From NCBI GenBank assembly GCA_934279105.1, contig CAKQWR010000115.1, forward strand, positions 1-6,255: a stretch of 6,255 bases of DNA. Reading direction: 5' to 3'. Shown in pieces: positions 1 through 5,653 of this stretch. Numbering within the stretch: the stretch's first letter is position 1; each line of letters begins with the position of its first letter. Under the pieces are notes generated by a model that saw only the letters and a list, made by a program, of their open reading frames with translations, did not search any database and was not told where the DNA came from. This stretch comes from an uncultured Oribacterium sp. Lineage in GTDB: Bacteria; Bacillota; Clostridia; Lachnospirales; Lachnospiraceae. A program made the position numbers and the translations under genes.

Positions 1-105
1 GTGCATCCGTTGTCGCCCCTCCGGGTCCCCTGCCTGAACGGTTATAAGCATCACGAGTCCGATAAGGGAAACATGGGAAGACGAACCTCCGGTCCGGCTT
101 CTTTA
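1..105. other. Upstream non-coding stretch, no gene recognised
   Basis: No coding sequence can be supported here. Frame 1 on the + strand is open from the window edge to a TGA at 166-168, but its translation is rich in Arg, Ser and Pro and matches no family I know. Frame 3 stops with TAA at 45-47 and could be the last few codons of an upstream gene, with nothing to confirm it. The stretch contains a C/G-rich segment, CCCCTCCGGG at 16-25, that also occurs in the outer stem of the long hairpin at 3302-3311. Confidence 0.4.
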
Positions 106-114
106 TGTTATAAT
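106..114 (+). promoter_or_regulatory. Extended -10 promoter for kdpD
   Basis: TGTTATAAT at 106-114 is a perfect TATAAT hexamer (109-114) preceded by the TGn extension. No good -35 box is found at the usual distance (bases 86-91 read CCTCCG), which is common for extended -10 promoters. Transcription would start near 121 and give a leader of about 150 nt before kdpD. This is a pattern match only. If real, the kdpD-kdpE pair has its own promoter and need not be the tail of a larger kdp operon. Confidence 0.5.
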
Positions 115-182
115 GGCTTTCGAATACTATATGATAGCTTCTTCCGGAGACGCTATTTCGCAGAATGAAGATCTGGGAACAG

Positions 183-263
183 CCCACATAGGACAAACGG
201 CATCTCACCCGCGTGGGGATCGTCGATCGTCATCGGGGAACATCCCATAGAGAACAAACGCAT
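183..263 (+). repeat. Imperfect direct repeat in the kdpD leader
   Basis: Two similar segments lie at 183-203 (CCCACATAGGACAAACGGCAT) in part and at 244-263: both read CCCA, then ATAG or TAGAG, then a shared ACAAACG core, then CAT. They are spaced 61 bases apart, start to start. The second copy ends just before the ribosome-binding site AGGA (264-267) of kdpD. Between them is a small inverted repeat, GATCGTCGATC. They could be regulator sites or leader RNA elements. Their meaning is unknown and chance is possible. Confidence 0.35.
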
Positions 264-274
264 AGGATCATCGT

Positions 275-2254
275 ATGACAAAAACAGAAACAAAATCCAG
301 TAACCAATCAAACGAACATATCCTCGTCTGCCTTTCCTCCTCGCCGTCGAATGAACGAATCGTCCGTATGGCGGGGCGCATGGCACAGGCCTTCGGTGGC
401 ACACTGACGGCCCTCTACGTACAGACACCGGGCAGCTCGACGATGACGAAGGAAGACATCGCGCGTCTTCAGACCCATGTGCGCCTTGCGACCGAACTCG
501 GCGCGGAAATCGTGACCACCCATGGCGACGATGTTCCGACGCAGATTGCAGAGTATGCCCGCGTCTCTGATGTCACGAAAATCGTTCTCGGCCGCAGTGG
601 CGCCGAGCGCCGGCACTTCTGGGACAAACCATCCTTGACCGAGCGCCTCACTGCCCTCGCACCGTCCGTCGAGATCCACATCATCCCGGATGCCGTCGTC
701 TTCAGTCACACACGCCCGAGGCCAATGCTGGCGATCGCACCGACGGTACCCACCCTGCGGGATCTCGCTCTTACGCTCGTCATTCAGGCGTCGGCGACCA
801 TCATTGGCCTCCTCTTCTTCCGCCTGCACTATACCGACGCGAACATCATCACGATTTATCTTCTCGCGGTGCTGCTGACCTCGGTCAGCACGAACGGATA
901 CACCTGCGGTCTTCTCGCATCGGGTCTCAGTGTGGTGCTCTTCAACTATTTTCTGACGGAGCCACGTCTGACGCTTGCAGCTTATGGCCGGGGCTATCCG
1001 GTCACCTTCGCCGTCATGCTCGGCGCGTCTGTGCTGACCGGCACGCTGGCGGCGAAACTGAAGGCGCACGCGGAGATTTCTGCGCGCGATGCCTACCGCA
1101 CGAAAACACTCTTCGATGCGAACCAGCAGTTGCAGAAGGCCGAGACACCCGACGACATCTACCAGACGACGGCGACGCAGATTCAGCGTCTCGTACAGCG
1201 GGATATCCTGATCTACCCATCCATACATAAAGGATTTCTATATCCGGCTGATGGTGGTGCGCCAGGCTCCATTCCAGAGCGTGAGCGTGAGTCGGAGGTC
1301 ATCGAGTGGGTTTTCGCGAATCGAAAACGCGCCGGTGCGACGACCGAGCACTTCCGTAACGCACGTTATTTCTATCTCGCGATTCGAACCGGACAGCAGG
1401 TCTATGGTGTCGTCGGCGTCCCATGCTCTGAAGCAGCACCGCTGGATGCCTTTACCTCGAGCATTCTCCTATCTATCCTCGGCGAGTGTGCGCTCGCGCT
1501 GGAGAACCGTCATAACGCAGAGGAGCGCGAAAAGGCCGCGGTCCTCGCAAAAAATGAGCAGCTCCGCGCGAATCTTCTGCGCTCTATCTCGCACGATCTT
1601 CGGACACCACTGACGTCCATTTCGGGCAATGCAGACGCCCTGCTCCATAGCTACCAGGCACTCGATGATGACAGCCGTACGCAGATGATCACGGACATTT
1701 ACGATGATGCCCAGTGGCTTATCGAGCTGGTCGAGAATCTTCTCTCGATCACGAAGATTTCAGACGGCAGCGTGCGAATACAGCTCTCCGATCAGGTCGT
1801 CGATGATATCGTTGCAGAAGCGCTCCGACATATCGATCGCCATGCAAGTGAGCACCACATCGCAAGTGACTGCGGTGATCTTCCACTTCTGGTACACGCC
1901 GATGCAGGACTCATCATGCAGCTTCTCATCAATCTCGTGAATAACGCGATCAAATACACACCGCCAGGGTCACATATAAACATCACCGCCTTCCGTGAAG
2001 CGGAACATGCGGTGATTGAGGTTTCTGACGATGGTCCGGGCATTCCGGATTTCCAGAAGCCACAGGTGTTTGACATGTTTTATACCGGAAGCAAGCGCGT
2101 GGCAGACAGCCGTCGAAGCCTCGGCCTCGGTCTCTCCCTCTGCCGGTCCATCGTACATGCGCACGGCGGTGAGCTCAGGCTCCGTGACCATCAGCCACAC
2201 GGCTGCATCTTCTCCTTTACATTGCCACTCAGTGAGATTAATTTAAATATGTAG
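275..2254 (+). CDS. kdpD: Short-form KdpD sensor histidine kinase
   Basis: This membrane sensor kinase controls KdpE, classically in response to potassium limitation. It has 659 residues. A universal-stress-protein (USP) domain spans about 14-140. A DUF4118 four-helix membrane domain spans about 160-262 and a GAF-like domain about 283-410. The HisKA domain has phosphoacceptor H440 in SISHDLRTPLT. The ATPase domain has an N box (N553, N557), a G1 box (DDGPGIP, 585-591) and a G2 box (GLGL, 617-620). Full-length KdpD is near 900 residues. Here the N-terminal KdpD domain with its Walker A motif is absent, and no trace of it lies upstream in any frame. The USP domain carries S21-x-S23-x20-LTALY(44-48), which nearly matches the SxS-x20-FTAxY motif linked to c-di-AMP binding in Staphylococcus aureus KdpD. 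The ATG is supported by AGGA at 264-267, seven bases upstream. Family assignment is secure; the input signal is inferred. Confidence 0.95.
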   Translation: MTKTETKSSNQSNEHILVCLSSSPSNERIVRMAGRMAQAFGGTLTALYVQTPGSSTMTKEDIARLQTHVRLATELGAEIVTTHGDDVPTQIAEYARVSDVTKIVLGRSGAERRHFWDKPSLTERLTALAPSVEIHIIPDAVVFSHTRPRPMLAIAPTVPTLRDLALTLVIQASATIIGLLFFRLHYTDANIITIYLLAVLLTSVSTNGYTCGLLASGLSVVLFNYFLTEPRLTLAAYGRGYPVTFAVMLGASVLTGTLAAKLKAHAEISARDAYRTKTLFDANQQLQKAETPDDIYQTTATQIQRLVQRDILIYPSIHKGFLYPADGGAPGSIPERERESEVIEWVFANRKRAGATTEHFRNARYFYLAIRTGQQVYGVVGVPCSEAAPLDAFTSSILLSILGECALALENRHNAEEREKAAVLAKNEQLRANLLRSISHDLRTPLTSISGNADALLHSYQALDDDSRTQMITDIYDDAQWLIELVENLLSITKISDGSVRIQLSDQVVDDIVAEALRHIDRHASEHHIASDCGDLPLLVHADAGLIMQLLINLVNNAIKYTPPGSHINITAFREAEHAVIEVSDDGPGIPDFQKPQVFDMFYTGSKRVADSRRSLGLGLSLCRSIVHAHGGELRLRDHQPHGCIFSFTLPLSEINLNM

Positions 2255-2364
2255 AGAGAAGCGTAAAGAGCGCCGACCGGTCGCATGTCCGACGATGATG
2301 TTCATCCATAGACATTGGCCCGCGCTCGTGGATATAGAAAGCTGAACGATATGAGGTAAATAGA
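2255..2364 (+). other. kdpD-kdpE spacer with possible folded leader
   Basis: The two genes are usually adjacent or overlapping, but here 110 bases separate them. The spacer holds a perfect 10-base palindrome, CGACCGGTCG (2274-2283). It also has nested complementary segments: GAGCGC (2268-2273) with GCGCTC (2322-2327), ATGTC (2285-2289) with GACAT (2311-2315), and GATGA (2294-2298) with TCATC (2302-2306). Together they could fold as a small branched structure ending about 25 bases before the kdpE ribosome-binding site TGAGGT (2352-2357). Each helix is short, so chance is a real alternative. No convincing promoter or U-tract terminator was found. Confidence 0.35.
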
Positions 2365-3066
2365 ATGAATAAAGCACTGATTCTCGTGGTGGAGGACGAT
2401 ACACCGGTTCGGAATCTCATCACCACCACGCTGAAAACCCATGATTATAAATATCTTGCCGCGCCGGATGGCAGTAGTGCCATCCTTGAGGCATCCTCTC
2501 ATAATCCGGACATCGTACTGCTCGATCTCGGGCTGCCGGATATCGACGGTGTCGAGGTCATCCGAAAGATTCGCACCTGGTCGAACATGCCGATCATCGT
2601 CATCAGTGCACGCACCGAGGATGATGATAAAATCGAAGCTCTCGATGCCGGTGCGGACGATTACCTGACGAAGCCCTTCTCCGTCGAGGAGCTTCTGGCG
2701 CGTCTTCGCGCGACCCAGCGCCGCCTCAGCATGATGAAGGCCGAGTCCGGGCAGGAATCTCCGATCTTCACGAACGGCGGGTTAAAAATCGACTACGCTG
2801 CCGGCTGCGCCTACATGCATGAGGAGGAGCTTCACCTCACACCGATCGAGTTCAAGCTTCTCTGCCTTCTCTCGCGGAACGTCGGGAAGGTGCTCACGCA
2901 TACTTACATCACCCAGCAGATCTGGGGAAGCAGCTGGGAGAACGACGTCGCCTCCCTTCGCGTCTTCATGGCTACCCTTCGCAAGAAGCTTGAGCGCGGT
3001 GAAAATGCCCAGCAGTACATCCAGACGCACATCGGCATCGGCTACCGCATGCTGAAGGTGGAGTGA
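2365..3066 (+). CDS. kdpE: KdpE-type response regulator
   Basis: This is a 233-residue OmpR/PhoB-family transcription factor and the expected partner of the upstream KdpD. The receiver domain (about 5-117) has the acidic pocket D11/D12, phosphoacceptor D54 in VLLDLGLPD, the switch serine S81 and the conserved lysine K103 in LTKPF. A winged-helix DNA-binding domain follows (about 132-232), with the family signatures LTPIEFKLL (158-166) and a GIGYRM hairpin near the end. The segment SLRVFMATLRKKLE (197-210) resembles the KdpE recognition-helix region. The start ATG has TGAGGT seven bases upstream. All phosphorylation residues are intact, so it should be a functional regulator. Known KdpE proteins activate kdpFABC, but no target operon is visible here, so its regulon is unknown. 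The long hairpin element begins ten bases after its stop codon. Confidence 0.95.
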   Translation: MNKALILVVEDDTPVRNLITTTLKTHDYKYLAAPDGSSAILEASSHNPDIVLLDLGLPDIDGVEVIRKIRTWSNMPIIVISARTEDDDKIEALDAGADDYLTKPFSVEELLARLRATQRRLSMMKAESGQESPIFTNGGLKIDYAAGCAYMHEEELHLTPIEFKLLCLLSRNVGKVLTHTYITQQIWGSSWENDVASLRVFMATLRKKLERGENAQQYIQTHIGIGYRMLKVE

Positions 3067-3075
3067 AATCGTGAT

Positions 3076-3328
3076 AGAAGTTCCGGAAGAGGCCCCGGAG
3101 GGGAGCCACCGAAAGTCATACGAAGAAAACGTGAAGAATCAAAATCCCGCCCATTAGAAGCACTTGGAGAAATTTTCCAAAGCACCCTCTGCAACGCTGA
3201 GTTCTCATTAGGAGAACCTCAGCGATTGCAGAGGGCCTAGTGCTTCTTATGGGCGGGATTTTAGATTCTTCCGATTTCGGAGTATTGTACTTTCGGTGGC
3301 TCCCCTCCGGGCCTCTTCCGGAACTTCT
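3076..3328 (+). ncRNA. Long nested hairpin element, copy 1 (candidate structured RNA)
   Basis: About 253 bases fold into one long hairpin. The outer stem pairs 3076-3116 with 3289-3328, forty pairs with one bulged C. The middle stem pairs 3133-3164 with 3239-3271, with one T-T mismatch and one bulged base. The inner stem pairs 3185-3206 with 3211-3235 around the loop at about 3207-3210. Unpaired or weakly paired segments lie between: CATACGAAG (3117-3125), CGGAGTATTGT (3278-3288) and a one-sided insert starting TTGGAG (3164-3184). A small side hairpin, TCCGATTTCGGA, sits in the 3' arm. These unpaired segments recur in the second copy at 5346-5603, read on the - strand. No U-run follows the outer stem, so it is not a simple terminator. 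The strand given is the one shared with copy 2 by convention; the transcribed strand is not proven. Alternatives are a miniature mobile element or a bidirectional terminator. Confidence 0.6.
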
Positions 3329-3333
3329 CGCGA

Positions 3334-4374
3334 TTATGCATCCGCCTCCATCTTGAGCGGAGCGCCGCAGTGCGGACAGGTACCGATGGTGCCGGCATAG
3401 TAGGTGCAGCCACAGTAATCGCACTTGAGCATCTTCGGTTTACCACTGATCTTATAGGTCTTGATACCCTCCTTCTCGGCCTTCAGATAATTGGAACGAA
3501 CCACAAATGCCGTGCCGATAAACGCGGTCGCGAGAAGCGCTCCAAAGAACAGCTCTGCGAGTCCACCGCCCAGACGTTCTGTATCGATCGTGAAGCTCTT
3601 CGCTTCGAAATACTCGAGATAATCATCGAACACCATCGTCATCGCTTCACCGACATTGTCACCGTTTGCACGTGCGAGATGCTTCTGAAGCAGGTCGATG
3701 AGCATGTCCTCATCCTTCTTCTTTGCGGTCTTTCCGAGATCATCGCCCCACATCGTATGGTAGTGGAACTCGTTGAAACCGGTCTGTGCATTTTCTGCAC
3801 CATAGCCATAGGTAATCAGAAGATGATACTCATCATCGAAGTTACAGATGTACTCGTTATACGCGAAGCTTTCCATATCGCTGTAGTCCTGCTCCCAGGC
3901 AGCATCATCTGTAAACTCGATAGCCGGTATGATACCGGTATGATCTCGGAATGCGGTGAGACTCTGGTCGAGGATGTCCAGCTCGACATCTGTCAGATGA
4001 CCGTAATTATCCTGAATCAGGATTGACTGATCGACATAATCCGGTACGATGGTCTTCTTATACCCGATGTTAAGAGAAGAAAATATCATGCCGATACCAA
4101 GCAGGGCGATGATGATGCCTGGGATACCTGCGACGATGGCGAAAAGAACCGCACGGATATACTGCGCTTTCGTCGTCTCCTCATGATAATTCGGCTCATC
4201 GGTATATACGACCTTCGGTTCATTCATACCATTATAAATAACGAATGCTCTGCCGCCTTTAAACGGCGTACTGGAATGCCGGTAGCTCTTCGCACTGCTT
4301 CCGGAACCGCCACTGGAGCCTCCTGAATAACTGCTTCCACCTGAATGACTGCCGCCTCCTCCTGAATGTGGCAT
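3334..4374 (-). CDS. Two-helix membrane protein with TPM-like domain and zinc ribbon
   Basis: I do not recognise a named gene. The 346-residue protein begins with a Gly/Ser-rich segment (4-29), followed by a short segment, FVIYNGMNEPKVVYTD (44-59). A membrane helix spans about 74-101. A central domain (about 125-257) resembles the TPM fold: LTDVELDILDQ, then a TGIIPAIEF strand, then HLLITYGYG. A second helix lies at about 271-292. A C-terminal zinc ribbon has C318/C321 and C333/C336. Positive charges after helix 2 suggest that both termini are cytoplasmic and the TPM-like domain is outside. In usual TPM proteins the Gly-rich tail is C-terminal, so this order is reversed. The ATG at 4374 was chosen because GGAGG (4381-4385) lies six bases upstream; an in-frame TTG at 4398 would bury that site. 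The stop is five bases from hairpin copy 1. Function is unknown; the TPM assignment is moderate. Confidence 0.88.
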   Translation of the reverse strand: MPHSGGGGSHSGGSSYSGGSSGGSGSSAKSYRHSSTPFKGGRAFVIYNGMNEPKVVYTDEPNYHEETTKAQYIRAVLFAIVAGIPGIIIALLGIGMIFSSLNIGYKKTIVPDYVDQSILIQDNYGHLTDVELDILDQSLTAFRDHTGIIPAIEFTDDAAWEQDYSDMESFAYNEYICNFDDEYHLLITYGYGAENAQTGFNEFHYHTMWGDDLGKTAKKKDEDMLIDLLQKHLARANGDNVGEAMTMVFDDYLEYFEAKSFTIDTERLGGGLAELFFGALLATAFIGTAFVVRSNYLKAEKEGIKTYKISGKPKMLKCDYCGCTYYAGTIGTCPHCGAPLKMEADA

Positions 4375-4380
4375 AGTGCA

Positions 4381-4385
4381 CCTCC
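4381..4385 (-). promoter_or_regulatory. Ribosome-binding site deciding the start at 4374
   Basis: On the - strand, GGAGG lies six bases upstream of the ATG at 4374-4372. It falls inside the coding frame if the upstream TTG at 4398 were used, so it favours the shorter protein starting MPHSGGGG. Confidence 0.8.
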
Positions 4386-4436
4386 ATCTTAAACGCAAAC
4401 ATCACTGCGTGATTCCTGAACGATATATCTATCCAT

Positions 4437-4466
4437 ATTTTAACCCGAAGGAGTGCCTGTACGCAA
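4437..4466 (-). promoter_or_regulatory. Candidate promoter for the zinc-ribbon membrane protein
   Basis: On the - strand, TTGCGT (4466-4461) and TAAAAT (4442-4437) are separated by 18 bases. The -10 matches consensus at five of six positions and the -35 at three of six. Transcription would start near 4430, leaving a leader of about 55 nt. The divergent gap (4375-4559) shows no equally good promoter for the + strand esterase gene. Confidence 0.4.
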
Positions 4467-4559
4467 TGATAAAACTAGACGCGGTGGATGCAATGTGATA
4501 GGTTTTTCTATGAATACAAATAAAATCACCCCTTTATAGAGGGATGTGAAAGGACAACG

Positions 4560-5321
4560 ATGTTACCAGCTACGATTGATTTACTTGCATTTATGGGTCA
4601 GAGCAATATGGCCGGCCGTGGTGTCGCGGCACAGGCGCCGACCGTTCCGGAAGGCCATGGTTATGAATTTCGTGCCATCACGGCACCGGATCGACTCACG
4701 CACCTCGTGGAGCCGTTTGGCCAGCATGAGGATAATCCGGATGGCATTTATGAGCCCGGCATGAAGACCGGCTCCATGGTGTCTTCGTTTGTCAATGCCT
4801 ATTACGGGGAGACAAATACCCCGGTCGTCGGTGTATCGGCTGCGAAAGGCGGCTCTGCTATCGCAGAGTGGCTTCCGGATGGCGCGTACTACCGAGATGC
4901 AGTCGAACGTGTACAGCGCTGTGAGCTCTGGCTTTCTGCACGTGGTGTACACATGGCGCATCGGAATATGGTATGGTGTCAGGGCTGCACGGATGGTGAT
5001 CTGCATACCGACCCGCAGCTCTACTATGAGCGCACGAAGCTGGTGCTGACCTCCTTCATGCGGGACTGTGATCTCGCGTACTGCTTCCTGATCCGCATCG
5101 GAAATCATCGGGACGACCCGGCGCTCTATGTGCCGATTCAGAAGATGCAGGAAAAGCTCGCAGCGGACGTTCCAAACATCATTCTCGTCAGCCAGTGCCT
5201 CGCATCCTTCGCCGCGAAGGGACTCATGAAGGATGAGTTCCACTACCTGCAGGAGGGCTATAACCTCGTCGGTGAAGAAGCCGGAAAAGCAAGTGGAGAA
5301 TTTGTACGCACGAAAGCGTAA
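4560..5321 (+). CDS. SGNH / sialate O-acetylesterase-like carbohydrate esterase
   Basis: This 253-residue protein resembles the SASA/CE6 group of SGNH hydrolases, which remove acetyl groups from sugars. Block I is FMGQSNMAGRG, with nucleophile S15. The glycine-bearing segment GVSAAKGGSAIAEW (91-104) corresponds to the oxyanion-hole block. WCQGCTDGD (139-147) matches the W-x-QG-x-x-D block. KDEFHY (224-229) supplies the catalytic pair D225 and H228. All expected catalytic residues are present. There is no signal peptide or membrane segment, so the enzyme should act in the cytoplasm, perhaps on imported acetylated oligosaccharides. That role is inferred; no sugar transporter or glycosidase is adjacent. 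The start is supported by AGGA at 4551-4554, five bases upstream. The gene is divergent from the membrane protein gene and ends 24 bases before hairpin copy 2. Exact substrate is unknown. Confidence 0.9.
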   Translation: MLPATIDLLAFMGQSNMAGRGVAAQAPTVPEGHGYEFRAITAPDRLTHLVEPFGQHEDNPDGIYEPGMKTGSMVSSFVNAYYGETNTPVVGVSAAKGGSAIAEWLPDGAYYRDAVERVQRCELWLSARGVHMAHRNMVWCQGCTDGDLHTDPQLYYERTKLVLTSFMRDCDLAYCFLIRIGNHRDDPALYVPIQKMQEKLAADVPNIILVSQCLASFAAKGLMKDEFHYLQEGYNLVGEEAGKASGEFVRTKA

Positions 5322-5345
5322 ATTTTCGACCTGTCGGGTTACCGT

Positions 5346-5603
5346 GCAATACAGCAGATGCCACCGAAGGACCGGTACCAGAAGCACAGTACTCCGTGAC
5401 CGGAGAAATCTAAAATGGCCCCCTAAGAACCAGTAGGTCCTCCGCAAACGACTGAGTTTCCTGGATGGAAACTCAGTGTTGCGGAGGATTCCAAGGAAAA
5501 ATTACTCCAACTGGTTCTATAGGGGGTCCATTTTGATTTTTCACGGTCACTTCATATGGCTTCTGGTACCGGTCCTTCTGGGTCATCTCCTGCGCCGTAT
5601 TTG
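5346..5603 (-). ncRNA. Long nested hairpin element, copy 2 (candidate structured RNA)
   Basis: The clear outer stem pairs 5366-5385 with 5559-5578, twenty perfect pairs. It probably extends outward through AGATG (5356-5360) with CATCT (5584-5588) and ATAC with GTAT, to about 5346 and 5603. The middle stem pairs 5396-5434 with 5511-5550 with small bulges. The inner stem pairs 5439-5447 with 5479-5487 and 5451-5461 with 5467-5477, around a five-base loop. Read on the - strand it aligns with copy 1 along its length. CATATGAAG (5558-5550), CGGAGTACTGT (5396-5386), GTGAAAAATCAAAAT (5544-5530) and the one-sided insert starting TTGGAG (5510-5495) are conserved. The helices differ in sequence but still pair. 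It fills most of the gap between the esterase gene and the convergent hybrid kinase gene. The outer limits are approximate, and the transcribed strand is unproven. Confidence 0.6.
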
Positions 5604-5653
5604 AACATCCGTATAAAGAGATGGTCCTATGTGGCGATCGATGACGGAAATGG

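Noticed and set aside
308..1228. 306-codon open frame on the - strand opposite kdpD
   Set aside because: It is very rich in Arg, matches no family, and lies opposite a clear histidine kinase. It is a shadow of the codon bias of kdpD.
2315..2338. TTGGCC and TATAGA as a promoter for kdpE
   Set aside because: The spacing is only 12 bases, too short for a standard promoter.
3076..3328. Hairpin copies as ordinary rho-independent terminators
   Set aside because: Neither is followed by a T-run on either strand, and both are several times longer than a terminator, with conserved internal loops.
3116..3424. 102-codon frame on the - strand spanning hairpin copy 1
   Set aside because: It consists largely of translated inverted-repeat sequence and overlaps the end of a real gene in another frame.
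3370..4026. 218-codon open frame on the + strand opposite the zinc-ribbon protein
   Set aside because: It has no family features; the - strand frame has membrane helices, a zinc ribbon and a strong ribosome-binding site.
4375..4398. Upstream TTG start for the zinc-ribbon protein
   Set aside because: It would place the GGAGG site inside the gene; the ATG at 4374 has ideal spacing to it.
4529..4544. Small inverted repeat CCCTTTATAGAGGG before the esterase ribosome-binding site
   Set aside because: Only about six pairs including a wobble; not distinguishable from chance and too weak for an operator call.
4581..5447. 288-codon open frame on the - strand opposite the esterase gene
   Set aside because: It has no recognisable domain and runs into the hairpin element; the + strand frame has complete SGNH motifs.
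3076..5603. The two hairpins as inverted terminal repeats of one mobile element enclosing 3334-5321
   Set aside because: The enclosed genes are not transposition genes, and the copies differ in stem sequence while each is a complete hairpin by itself. A miniature element family remains possible but is not the simplest reading.
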